A model generated the notes under the pieces. It saw nothing but the letters and a program-made list of their open reading frames with translations, was not told the origin of the DNA and ran no database searches. The position numbers were made by a program, and so were the translations under genes. Source: Epidermidibacterium keratini (lineage in GTDB: Bacteria > Actinomycetota > Actinomycetes > Mycobacteriales > Antricoccaceae). Taken from it: a stretch of DNA of 64,000 nt. The stretch is taken from contig NZ_CP047156.1 in the NCBI RefSeq assembly GCF_009834025.1, forward strand, positions 1,116,001 through 1,180,000, given 5' to 3'. Shown here one piece after another: positions 47,818 to 55,797 of this stretch. Every line of letters starts with the position of its first letter. Position 1 is the stretch's first letter.

Positions 47818-48381
47818 TCATCGGCGATAGAGATTCAGCAACACCCCGCCGGGCAAGGTGCGCGAGGATGCCAGCTGGAATCGCTGCAGGTCTGCTGTCG
47901 CCGCCAGCGGCGTACCGCCGCCGATGAGCACCGGGCTGACCTTCAGGTGCAGCTCATCGATCTCCTCTGCCAGCATGCCTGCTGCCTGCCCGCCGCCACA
48001 GAGCCAGATATCCATGCCGTCTTGTGACTTCAGCTCGCGCACGAGCGCGACCGGGTCGGTGGGCACGTAGGTGACCACGGGGTCGCTCGGGAGGTCCGTG
48101 TGGCGAGTCAGGACGTAGTTGTCCAGGTGCGGGTACGCCGTCGTCAGGCCAGCATCGAGCGCGGGCTGCTGGGTGCGCCGGCCCATGACCACGGTGTCGA
48201 AATGCCGCGCCGGACCACTGACGCCGAGTGCGTCACGCACGTGGGTGGGACAGGTCTCGGGGTACTCAGCGAAGATCTCGGCCAGCAGCTCTGGCGACTG
48301 GCCGTAGAAGTCGACCTCGCCATGTGGCCCGGCGATGAAGCCGTCGACCGTGCTCGCAACGTAGTAGATGAGCTTGCGCAT
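47818..48381 (-). CDS. Dihydrofolate reductase-like protein (RibD C-terminal family)
   Basis: 187 residues: MRKLIYYVASTVDGFIAGPHG, FDTVVMGRRTQQPAL and MDIWLCGGGQAAGMLAEEID are the NADPH-binding fold of the YyaP/YwjB DHFR-like group. Substrate unknown. Divergent from a TetR gene with a strong palindromic operator between them, so it is probably the TetR target. Confidence 0.88.
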   Translation of the reverse strand: MRKLIYYVASTVDGFIAGPHGEVDFYGQSPELLAEIFAEYPETCPTHVRDALGVSGPARHFDTVVMGRRTQQPALDAGLTTAYPHLDNYVLTRHTDLPSDPVVTYVPTDPVALVRELKSQDGMDIWLCGGGQAAGMLAEEIDELHLKVSPVLIGGGTPLAATADLQRFQLASSRTLPGGVLLNLYRR

Positions 48382-48390
48382 GACACTCCA

Positions 48391-48444
48391 ACCGGAACGT
48401 TTGTTGTAGTTAAGGCTGCTCTAAACTACAACACCTGTTCCGGT
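48391..48444. promoter_or_regulatory. Nested palindromic operator between DHFR-like and tetR genes
   Basis: Outer arms ACCGGAAC (48391-48398) and GTTCCGGT (48437-48444), inner arms GTTGTAGTT (48403-48411) and AACTACAAC (48424-48432). All four are perfect and share one centre (between 48417 and 48418). This is a textbook TetR-type operator layout covering both divergent promoters. Confidence 0.8.
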
Positions 48445-48462
48445 TCATGGTGAGGGAGCGTC

Positions 48463-49029
48463 ATGGTTGCCAATCCTGCTCGTCGCGTGGCCCTCGCGGA
48501 CGCCGCGATCACGGTGCTGGGTGAGCAGGGCGCCCGCGGGCTCACCCACCGCGCGGTCGACGTACTCGCCGGGCTGCCGAAGGGGACGGCCTCGAACTAC
48601 TTCCCCTCACGCGCGGCGCTGCTGCTCGGCGCGGCCGAGCGCATCTTCGTGCGGCTCACGCCGGAGGACTCGCGGGTGGGCGAGATTGAGGCGTCCGCCG
48701 GCGACGACACGCTGGTCGACTACGTCCAGTACGTCCTCGAGCGGCTGCTGGCTGCGCCCCAGCTCGCGCTCGCGCTCATCGAGCTGCGCCTGGCGGCGGC
48801 GCGCTCTGCGGACGTCGCCGAGGTGATCGCGCCGTTCCTGCGAGCGGGACTGGCGGCCGACGTCGAGTTCCACCGCACGCATGGACTGTCTGGCGGGACC
48901 GACCGCGTCGTACTGCTGCACCACCTTGTGGACGGGCTGGTGCTGGACCGGCTCACGGTGCCGCTGCAGCCAGATCGCGACCCGGCCGACGTCGCCGCCG
49001 AGTTCGTGCGCGCCCTCCGCTCCCGCTGA
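48463..49029 (+). CDS. TetR family transcriptional regulator
   Basis: 188 residues. N-terminal HTH: RRVALADAAITVLGEQGARG, LTHRAVDVLAGLPKGTASNY and FPSRAALL. Ligand-binding C-terminal domain without recognisable ligand. Probably represses itself and the divergent DHFR-like gene through the nested palindrome. The hairpin at 49031-49085 begins two bases after its stop. Confidence 0.9.
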   Translation: MVANPARRVALADAAITVLGEQGARGLTHRAVDVLAGLPKGTASNYFPSRAALLLGAAERIFVRLTPEDSRVGEIEASAGDDTLVDYVQYVLERLLAAPQLALALIELRLAAARSADVAEVIAPFLRAGLAADVEFHRTHGLSGGTDRVVLLHHLVDGLVLDRLTVPLQPDRDPADVAAEFVRALRSR

Positions 49030-49030
49030 C

Positions 49031-49085
49031 CTGCGGTGGAACCGGACACCCTACGAGCGCCGTAGGGTGTCCGGTTCCACCGCAG
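49031..49085. terminator. Perfect 25-bp hairpin, repeat family copy 2
   Basis: Arms 49031-49055 and 49061-49085 are perfectly complementary with loop AGCGC; the core GGTGGAACCGGACACCCTA is shared with the element at 17261-17307. It terminates the tetR transcript and, on the other strand, lies inside the last codons of cobM. Confidence 0.85.
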
Positions 49086-49836
49086 ATGGCGACTCGGGGC
49101 TCTGGTGGCGGGAGCGGTAGAGGTGCGAGTCGACGAAGCCCTCGGCGTTCAGCGCCCAGCCGACCAGGATGATCGCGGCTTGACGCAGGCCGGCCGACTC
49201 GACCTGATCTGCGATGTCGGCCAACTTCCCGCGCAAGATGAGCTGCTCTGGCTGCTCGGCGTTGGCGACGACCACGACCGGGCAGTCCGCGCCGTACTCC
49301 TCGGCGAGCTCACCGGCGATGCGGCGGGTATGCCGGATCGCCAGGTGCAGTGCGAGAGTGGCACCGGTGCGGGCAAAGTTCGCGAGCGCCTCGGTCTGCG
49401 GCATCTTGGTCGAGTCGCGCTGCGCCCGGGTGAGTACGACGGACTGCGCGACCTCCGGCACCGTCAGCTCCTTGCCGATCAGCGCGGCCGCAGCGGCGTA
49501 CGCCGGGACCCCGGGGGTCACATCCCACGGCACGCCGGCCCGGTCGAGACGGCGGGCTTGCTCGGCGATGGCGGAGTAGACCGAGGGATCGCCAGAGCAC
49601 AGGCGCGCGACGTCGTGCCCCGCTTCGTGCGCGCGCACGGCGACGTCGATGATCTCGTCAAGGTTGAGGTGCGCGGTGTCGATCAGCTCGGTGCCCGGCC
49701 CGCAGTGCGCGAGGACGTCGTCGCCGATATAGGTGCCGGCGTAGAGGCAGACCGGTGAGTCCTGCAGCAGGCGCACGGCCCGCAGCGTGAGCAGGTCAGC
49801 AGCGCCGGGGCCGGCACCGATGAAGTGGACCGTCAT
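49051..49836 (-). CDS. cobM: Precorrin-4 C(11)-methyltransferase CobM
   Basis: 261 residues. MTVHFIGAGPGAADLLTLRA, CSGDPSVYSAIAEQ and VTPGVPAYAAAAALIGKELT are tetrapyrrole-methylase motifs; PEVAQSVVLTRAQRDSTKMP is CobM-like. Methylates precorrin-4 at C-11 with SAM. The ATG overlaps the cobL stop (ATGA). The last eleven residues (AVEPDTLRRS end) and the stop are encoded by the hairpin repeat, so the natural C-terminus has been replaced or extended. The enzyme core is intact. Confidence 0.93.
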   Translation of the reverse strand: MTVHFIGAGPGAADLLTLRAVRLLQDSPVCLYAGTYIGDDVLAHCGPGTELIDTAHLNLDEIIDVAVRAHEAGHDVARLCSGDPSVYSAIAEQARRLDRAGVPWDVTPGVPAYAAAAALIGKELTVPEVAQSVVLTRAQRDSTKMPQTEALANFARTGATLALHLAIRHTRRIAGELAEEYGADCPVVVVANAEQPEQLILRGKLADIADQVESAGLRQAAIILVGWALNAEGFVDSHLYRSRHQSPESPSAVEPDTLRRS

Positions 49837-51131
49837 CGCTCATCCCCCGCCGATCCGAGCGTTATTTCCGCCGATCCGAGCGTTAATTCGCTCGATCCGA
49901 GCGTTATTTCCGCCGACGGCGGCTTCGTCACGCTCCACTGCACGATCGGGCGGGCCGGCTTCCAGCCGCGCATCGAGCCCAGCGGCTCCAGCTCCTCGAC
50001 CTGCAGGCGCACGAGCTGCCCGCCGTACTCGCCGTGCGCAGCAAGCAGCAGTTGCTCGGACTCGATCGTCACCGCGTGGACGACGAGGCGACCGTGCGCG
50101 CGCAGCACGTTCCAGCATCGCGCGATGAGCTCGGTGCTCAGGCCGCCGCCGATGAACACCGCATCCGGCGGTGGCAGCTGCGCGATCGCGTCGGCGCTGG
50201 CCGCGACGGTCACCTCAAGGTCAGGGACGCCGAGCCGGTCGGCATTGCGCGCAATCCGCTGCGCGCGCTTCTCGTCACGCTCGATCGCGATCGCCCGGTT
50301 GCGCGGATGCTGGCGCGACCACTCGATTCCGATCGACCCGGACCCGGCACCGAGGTCCCACAGCAGCTCACCGGGGCGCGGGGCGAGCTGGGCAATCGCA
50401 CCGGCGCGCACGATCTGCTTCGTCAGCTGGCCATCGTTCTCGTACGCCGAATCCGGCAGCCCGGGCACCCGAGACAACCCGTCGTGGGCGGCGTCGCGGC
50501 GGACCTCGATGCAGCACAGGTGCAACCGCGGCGCGGCGATCGTGCCGGCCGGCTGCGCGGGAACGTCCGCGGCGGTCAGGTCCAGTCGCGACTCGTTGTC
50601 AGCCCCCAGGTCGCCGAGCACGGTGATCGTCGATGCGCCATACCCCTCCTCGACGAGAAGGCCGGCGATGCGTTGCGGCGCGTCGTCGCCGTGGGTGAGC
50701 ACGACGAGGCGTTCGTCGGGGGCAAGGTGCAGCCGCAACCGGTCCCACTTGCGACCGACAAGGGTGACGGTGGTCGACTCCTCAGCGCTCCAGCCCATCC
50801 GCGCACGGGCGAGCGCGACCGAGGACACGACCGGATGGATCCGGATCTCGTCGATGCCAACAAGATCGACGAACGTCGATCCGATCCCCGAGACCAGAGG
50901 GTCACCGCTGGCGAGTACGACGGCGCGTCGCCCGTCGATCCGGCAGACCAGACCCGGCAGCGCAGGGCGCAGCGGCGACGGCCACGGCACCCGCTCCTGG
51001 CCCTCGTGATCCGGCAGCTGATCTAGCAGACGGTCGCTGCCCACGACGATCTCGGCGTCGGCGACCATCGCGCGGACAGCCGGATCGCGCAGCGCTGCGC
51101 CGGCGGCGTCCACTCCCACGATGTCGATCAC
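49833..51131 (-). CDS. cobL: Precorrin-6Y C5,15-methyltransferase (decarboxylating) CobL, CbiE-CbiT fusion
   Basis: 432 residues. The N-terminal CbiE-type tetrapyrrole methylase (about 1-200; VVLASGDPLVSGIGSTFVDL) is fused to a CbiT-type methyltransferase (about 215-405; LLWDLGAGSGSIGIEWSRQH and DAVFIGGGLSTELIARCW). Methylates C-5 and C-15 and decarboxylates precorrin-6B. The last 27 residues (SAEITLG, SSELTLG, SAEITLG) are encoded by three 21-bp repeats at 49849-49911 and are unlike the family. Divergent from the chelatase gene. Confidence 0.94.
   Translation of the reverse strand: MIDIVGVDAAGAALRDPAVRAMVADAEIVVGSDRLLDQLPDHEGQERVPWPSPLRPALPGLVCRIDGRRAVVLASGDPLVSGIGSTFVDLVGIDEIRIHPVVSSVALARARMGWSAEESTTVTLVGRKWDRLRLHLAPDERLVVLTHGDDAPQRIAGLLVEEGYGASTITVLGDLGADNESRLDLTAADVPAQPAGTIAAPRLHLCCIEVRRDAAHDGLSRVPGLPDSAYENDGQLTKQIVRAGAIAQLAPRPGELLWDLGAGSGSIGIEWSRQHPRNRAIAIERDEKRAQRIARNADRLGVPDLEVTVAASADAIAQLPPPDAVFIGGGLSTELIARCWNVLRAHGRLVVHAVTIESEQLLLAAHGEYGGQLVRLQVEELEPLGSMRGWKPARPIVQWSVTKPPSAEITLGSSELTLGSAEITLGSAGDER
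49849..49911. repeat. Triple 21-bp repeat at the 3' end of cobL
   Basis: Units at 49849-49869, 49870-49890 and 49891-49911; the first reads GCCGATCCGAGCGTTATTTC plus C. Four changes at most between units. Period 21 keeps the frame. The same unit, also three times, is at 52443-52505. Confidence 0.9.
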
Positions 51132-51195
51132 AGCGCCCCAGGGTAGCCCCCGGACCGGCTGCCGACGAGACGGCTGTTCGTGAAAGACTTAGAGA

Positions 51196-51280
51196 TGGCC
51201 GCCGGGCGAGGAATTCGGTGCGATTCCGAAGCGGTCCCGCCACTGTGAGCGCTCACGCGCGAGCCAGGACGTCGCCGCGG
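51196..51280 (+). promoter_or_regulatory. Cobalamin riboswitch upstream of chelatase-cobB-cobA
   Basis: GAGGAATTCGGTGCGATTCC, then GGTCCCGCCACTGTGAGCG and the closing GAGCCAGGAC are the conserved cobalamin riboswitch blocks. The expression platform probably runs to the AGGAG ribosome site at 51341, with GC-rich pairing in 51280-51335. Placed in the divergent spacer; cobL-cobM on the other strand shows no such element. Confidence 0.9.
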
Positions 51281-51350
51281 CCGGTGCGCTCTGCCCGAGC
51301 GCGCCGCGAGATCCCGAACCGCGGGCGAGGCACCCGCATCAGGAGTCCCC

Positions 51351-53393
51351 ATGACCGAGTTCCACCCGCCGGTGGATGCGTCAACGTTCCCGTTCAGCGC
51401 CGTCGTCGGAGCCGACGACATGTCCCTCGCGCTCATCTTGACCTCGGTCTCGCCGGAGGTCGGCGGCGTACTCATCCGCGGCGAGAAGGGTACGGCGAAG
51501 TCGACCATCGTGCGCGCGCTCGCCCAAGTGCTTCCGACACAGCGCGTCGTCGAAGGCTGCCGCTTCGGCTGCGATCCGGCCGCGCCGGACCCGCGCTGCC
51601 CCGATGGCCCGCATCTCGGAGCGCGGTCGGTAGAGCGTGCCGCGCGACTGGTCGAACTGCCGATCGGGGCAAGTGAGGATCGCGTCGTCGGCTCGCTGGA
51701 CCTCGAGCGCGCGCTCTCGACCGGTGTCACGTCGTACGAGCCAGGCCTGCTAGCCAGCGCCAACCGCGGAATCCTCTACGTCGACGAGGTCAACCTGCTG
51801 CACGACCATCTCGTCGACCTGCTGCTGGACGCAGCGGCCATGGGGCGCTCCACCGTCGAGCGTGAAGGGTTCTCGGTCAGCCACGCCGCGCGCATCGTGC
51901 TCGTCGGGACGATGAACCCCGAGGAGGGCGAGCTGCGACCCCAGCTGCTCGACCGGTTCGGGCTCACCGTCGAGGTCGCCGCGCCGCGCGATGAGCAGCA
52001 GCGCACCGACGTCATCCGGCGCCGCCTCGCCTTCGATGCGGGCCCCGAGCGGTTTGTCGCCGAGTACGCCGATCAGCAGCGGGCATTGCGCGAACGCATC
52101 GTTGCGGCGCGCGACCGCCTGCCTCGCGTCCAGCTGTCTGATCGCGCCCTCGCCACGATCGCCCGGGTCTGCGCCGGGTTTGAGGTCGACGGGATGCGCG
52201 CGGACATCGTCACCACGCGCGCCGCGGCCGCGCACGCGGCCTGGCATGGGCGGGAGGAGATCACGCGGGGCGACATCCGCGCCGCCGCCCTGCTCGCGTT
52301 GCCGCATCGCCGTCGCCGCAACCCGTTTGACGAGCCAGGTCTCGACGAGCAGCTGCTCGACCAGCTCCTCGGCGATGACGACCCGCCACCTCCCCCACCG
52401 CCCGACGACCCCCCACCACCCGACGACTCCCCGCCCCCTCCCGCCGATCCGAGCGATAATCCCGCCGATCCGAGAGAAAATTCGCGCGATCCGAGAGAAA
52501 CCGCGCAGGACGCGACGGACGGCCAGTCCGCGGCATCCGATAAACCGGGAGCGGCGCCGACCGGAGTGGCCAAGCCCCGCGGTGCGACGTACTCACCGCG
52601 GCTGCTGACCGCCCGCGGTATCGGCGAGGGTGCCGCCGGAAAGCGCAGCCGAGCACTCACTGCCACCGGCAAGACGGTCGGGGTCAGCGAGTACGCCGAC
52701 GGCCGGCGCCTGCACCTGCCGGCCACACTTCGGGCGGCGGCGCCGCACCAGCACGCCCGCGGGCGCGACGGCGGCAAGCTGCTGGTGCACCCCCGCGACC
52801 TACGCCGCGCCCGCACCCAGGGCCGCGAGTCCAACCTCGTGCTGATCTGCGTCGACGCGTCCGGATCGATGGGCGCGCGCAAGCGGATGGAACAGGTCAA
52901 AACTGCTGTGCTGTCGCTGCTGCTGGATGCCTATCGGCGTCGCGACAAAGTGGCCGTGATTGCGTTTCGCGGCCGCGGCGCCGAGCTGCTGCTGCCGCCC
53001 ACGTCGTCGGTCGAGGCCGGGGCGCGACGGCTCGAAACTCTCCCGCATGGCGGCCGTACGCCGCTCGCCGAAGGCCTCGAGAGCGTGGCCCGGCTCATCG
53101 AGATCGAGCGGGTCCGCGACCCTAAGCGGCGTCCGCTCCTGGTGCTCGTCACCGACGGACGAGCCACGGCGGGAGACAACGCGGTGCGCCGCTCGCACCG
53201 TGCGGCCGCGCACCTCGCCGCAACCGGGCTCGACAGCGTCGTCATCGACTGCGAGACCGGCAAGATGCGCCTTGGGCTAGCCCGCCAGCTCGCCGTGCAC
53301 CTCGATGCCGAATACCTCCCGGTCGGCGACCTCGCCGCGCACGCCATTGTCGACGCGGTCGAGGCACGTGACCCCCGACCGCGGGCCGCCTGA
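51351..53393 (+). CDS. Magnesium/cobalt chelatase ATPase: BchI-like AAA+ and VWA domains
   Basis: 680 residues. AAA+ domain (about 12-320) with Walker A GEKGTAKST (44-52) and Walker B ILYVDEVNLL. A Pro/Asp-rich linker (about 340-430) contains the 21-bp repeat-encoded ADPSDNP-ADPRENS-RDPRETA. A von Willebrand A domain has the MIDAS motif DASGS at 502-506. This single-chain ChlI/ChlD type partners with CobN to insert cobalt into hydrogenobyrinic acid diamide in actinobacteria. cobN is not in the window. Start fixed by AGGAG after the riboswitch. Confidence 0.92.
   Translation: MTEFHPPVDASTFPFSAVVGADDMSLALILTSVSPEVGGVLIRGEKGTAKSTIVRALAQVLPTQRVVEGCRFGCDPAAPDPRCPDGPHLGARSVERAARLVELPIGASEDRVVGSLDLERALSTGVTSYEPGLLASANRGILYVDEVNLLHDHLVDLLLDAAAMGRSTVEREGFSVSHAARIVLVGTMNPEEGELRPQLLDRFGLTVEVAAPRDEQQRTDVIRRRLAFDAGPERFVAEYADQQRALRERIVAARDRLPRVQLSDRALATIARVCAGFEVDGMRADIVTTRAAAAHAAWHGREEITRGDIRAAALLALPHRRRRNPFDEPGLDEQLLDQLLGDDDPPPPPPPDDPPPPDDSPPPPADPSDNPADPRENSRDPRETAQDATDGQSAASDKPGAAPTGVAKPRGATYSPRLLTARGIGEGAAGKRSRALTATGKTVGVSEYADGRRLHLPATLRAAAPHQHARGRDGGKLLVHPRDLRRARTQGRESNLVLICVDASGSMGARKRMEQVKTAVLSLLLDAYRRRDKVAVIAFRGRGAELLLPPTSSVEAGARRLETLPHGGRTPLAEGLESVARLIEIERVRDPKRRPLLVLVTDGRATAGDNAVRRSHRAAAHLAATGLDSVVIDCETGKMRLGLARQLAVHLDAEYLPVGDLAAHAIVDAVEARDPRPRAA
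52443..52505. repeat. Triple 21-bp repeat in the chelatase linker
   Basis: Units at 52443-52463, 52464-52484 and 52485-52505, first GCCGATCCGAGCGATAATCC plus C. Same consensus as the cobL repeat but on the opposite strand relative to the gene. Encodes Asp/Pro/Arg-rich heptads in the linker between the AAA+ and VWA domains. Confidence 0.9.
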
Positions 53394-54835
53394 TGACCGC
53401 CGCACCGGTGAGTACGCCGCTGCCACGCGTGGCGATCGCTGCGCCTGCGTCCGGTCACGGCAAGACAACCGTCGCGACCGGCATCATGGCCGCGCTGCAC
53501 AACCGGGGCTGCGATGTCGCTGGCTTCAAGGTCGGCCCGGACTTCATCGACCCCGGCTATCACGGGCTCGCGACCGGCAAGCCCGGCCGCAACCTCGACC
53601 CGTTCCTGACCTCCGAAGAGCTCATCGCACCGCTCCTGCTGCATGGCGCGAGTACGCCGATCTCAGGCGATCCTGAGAAGATCGCCGATATAGCTGTGAT
53701 CGAAGGGGTCATGGGACTCTTCGACGGACGGATCGGCAGCGAAGGCTTTGCCTCAACCGCACACGTCGCCCGGCTCACTCGCACCCCGATCGTGCTCGTG
53801 CTCGACATCAGTCACATCTCTCGCACGGCAGGCGCGCTCGTGCACGGCCTCGCGACCTACGACCCGACAGTCGCGCTGAGTGGCGTCATCTTGAACAAAT
53901 CGGCATCCGCGCGCCACGACAAGGAAGTGCGCTCAGCCGTCGAGGCAGCCGGCATCCCAGTGGTCGGCGTACTCCCCCGCGATGCCGGGATTGCCGCTCC
54001 CTCACGGCATCTCGGGCTCGTGCCCGTCGAGGAACGCGACGAGGCGGCCGACACCATCGCGCTGCTCGCCGAACGAGTCGCCGACCACATTGACCTCGAC
54101 GCGATCGCAGCTATAGCGGCAAAGGCAGCACCACTGACCACGAAGGCATGGTCGCCCCACGACCACGTCACCCCTGTCTCACAAGCAAACCCGAGGATCG
54201 CGGTGGCCGGCGGACGCGCGTTCACCTTCCGCTACGCCGAGACCACCGAGCTGATGCGCGCAGGAGGACTCGAGCCGTTCATCTTCGATCCCACCGGTGA
54301 CGAGCCACTTCCCGACGATGTCGCAGGAATCTACCTAGGCGGCGGGTTCCCACAGGTCCACGCCGCTGCGCTCTCGCAGACCGCCGCCACCGACTCACTC
54401 GCGCATGCCGTACGCCGCGGCGTACCGACCGTCGCCGAGTGCGCGGGCTACCTCTACCTGAGCAGCACGCTGGACGGCCACCCGATGGCCGGCGTACTGC
54501 CCGCTCACGCGGCGATGGGACCGCGGCTCACCCTCGGCTACCGGCAGGCCATCGCGCCCACCGACTCGTTCCTCGCGCCGGCGGGCAGCCGGGTCACCGG
54601 CCACGAGTTCCACCGCACCGCCACGACCGTCGACATCTCACGCGGCGGTCCCGCGTGGCTGCTCGACGGGCAGGCGGATGGCATCGTCGCGGATCCCGCG
54701 GCACGTGGGCGCGCAACCGTCCACGCGTCGTACCTGCACACCCACTGGGCGGGACATCCCGAGCTCGCCCAGGCATTTGCCAACGCGGCCCACGAGTACG
54801 CCGCTCTGCATGTGGAGGTCCCCCGTGGAGCTTGA
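53393..54835 (+). CDS. cobB: Hydrogenobyrinic acid a,c-diamide synthase CobB
   Basis: 480 residues. The N-terminal ATP-binding domain has the P-loop ASGHGKTT (19-26) and KVGPDFIDPGYHGLATGKPG. The C-terminal glutaminase domain has the nucleophile Cys350 in AECAGYLYL and a late ITGHEFH-like TGHEFHRT. Amidates the a and c side chains with glutamine and ATP. The ATG shares one base with the chelatase stop (TGATG); the end overlaps cobA by 11 bases. Confidence 0.95.
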   Translation: MTAAPVSTPLPRVAIAAPASGHGKTTVATGIMAALHNRGCDVAGFKVGPDFIDPGYHGLATGKPGRNLDPFLTSEELIAPLLLHGASTPISGDPEKIADIAVIEGVMGLFDGRIGSEGFASTAHVARLTRTPIVLVLDISHISRTAGALVHGLATYDPTVALSGVILNKSASARHDKEVRSAVEAAGIPVVGVLPRDAGIAAPSRHLGLVPVEERDEAADTIALLAERVADHIDLDAIAAIAAKAAPLTTKAWSPHDHVTPVSQANPRIAVAGGRAFTFRYAETTELMRAGGLEPFIFDPTGDEPLPDDVAGIYLGGGFPQVHAAALSQTAATDSLAHAVRRGVPTVAECAGYLYLSSTLDGHPMAGVLPAHAAMGPRLTLGYRQAIAPTDSFLAPAGSRVTGHEFHRTATTVDISRGGPAWLLDGQADGIVADPAARGRATVHASYLHTHWAGHPELAQAFANAAHEYAALHVEVPRGA

Positions 54836-55787
54836 CCTTGCCGGACGTCGCGTCCTCGTCGAAGGACCGCGCGGTGCAGCGCTCATCTCCCGGCTGCTGA
54901 GCGCCGGCGCCCAGGTCAGCGTCAGTGATGCCTCGACGACCAGCGTGCGCGACCTCGTCGAACGCGGTCTGGTCAGCGAAGACACCACCGGCCCATTCGC
55001 CGCCGTACTCGCCGCCGATGCCTGGTCGCCCAGCTCTTCCGGTGCAACACAAAACGACGAGTACGCCGGCACGGTCACGCTCGTCGGCGGTGGGCCAGGG
55101 GACCCTGGTCTGCTCACGATCGCAGGTATACAGGCGATCCAGCGCGCCGACGTCGTGGTCTATGACCGACTCGCCCCGCTCTCGAGCCTGGACGAAGCAC
55201 CGGCCGACGCCGAACTAATCGACGTCGGCAAGATCCCGCGCGGCGAGTTCACGCCGCAGGAGCGGATCAACGAGCTGCTCGTCACACACGCCCAGGCAGG
55301 CAAACATGTCGTGCGCCTGAAGGGTGGCGACAGCTTCGTCTTCGGCCGCGGTGGTGAGGAATGCCAGGCATGCGTGGCCGCCGGGGTGCCGGTGCGGGTC
55401 ATTCCCGGCGTCACCTCAGCGGTCGCCGTACCCGAGCTCGCGGGGATCCCGGTCACCCACCGCACCGCGTCGCAGGGATTCGCCGTCGTCAGTGGGCACG
55501 TCCCACCAGGAGATCCGCGCGGCACCGTCGAGTGGTCGGCGTTGGCGCGTGCGGGTGTCTCCATCGTGGTGTTGATGGGCGTCGCCAACCTCGCGGCTAT
55601 CTGCGAGACGCTCGTCGACGCCGGGCTCGGCGCTGACACGCCGGCAGCAGTGATCGTCGACGGCGGGCTCGCCTCCCAGCAGGTGGTGCGTGCCGATGTC
55701 GCGACCCTCGCCAAGGCCGCGGCCGATGAGGGCGTGAGATCGCCTGCGGTCACGGTGATCGGCGCGGTCGCCGAGCTCGGCTTCTAG
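54825..55787 (+). CDS. cobA: Uroporphyrinogen-III C-methyltransferase CobA with degenerate N-terminal domain
   Basis: 320 residues from the GTG at 54825. The C-terminal ~240 residues are a complete SUMT: LVGGGPGDPGLLTIAGIQAI, VVYDRLAP, HVVRLKGGDSFVFGRGGEE, VIPGVTSAVAVPELAGIPVT. Makes precorrin-2, the entry to cobalamin and siroheme. The first ~75 residues (ELDLAGRRVLVEGPRGAALI) look like a shortened precorrin-2 dehydrogenase (CysG-type) domain lacking the glycine-rich NAD motif, so dehydrogenase activity is unlikely. Confidence 0.9.
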   Translation: MELDLAGRRVLVEGPRGAALISRLLSAGAQVSVSDASTTSVRDLVERGLVSEDTTGPFAAVLAADAWSPSSSGATQNDEYAGTVTLVGGGPGDPGLLTIAGIQAIQRADVVVYDRLAPLSSLDEAPADAELIDVGKIPRGEFTPQERINELLVTHAQAGKHVVRLKGGDSFVFGRGGEECQACVAAGVPVRVIPGVTSAVAVPELAGIPVTHRTASQGFAVVSGHVPPGDPRGTVEWSALARAGVSIVVLMGVANLAAICETLVDAGLGADTPAAVIVDGGLASQQVVRADVATLAKAAADEGVRSPAVTVIGAVAELGF

Positions 55788-55797
55788 ACCCTGCTAG

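Noticed and set aside
49849-49911. CRISPR-like array
   Set aside because: Units are directly abutting with no spacers and lie in coding sequence.
52380-52505. Possible frameshift or inserted foreign segment in the chelatase gene
   Set aside because: The Pro/Asp linker is typical of ChlD-like proteins and the frame stays open through both domains; only the 21-bp repeats are unusual.
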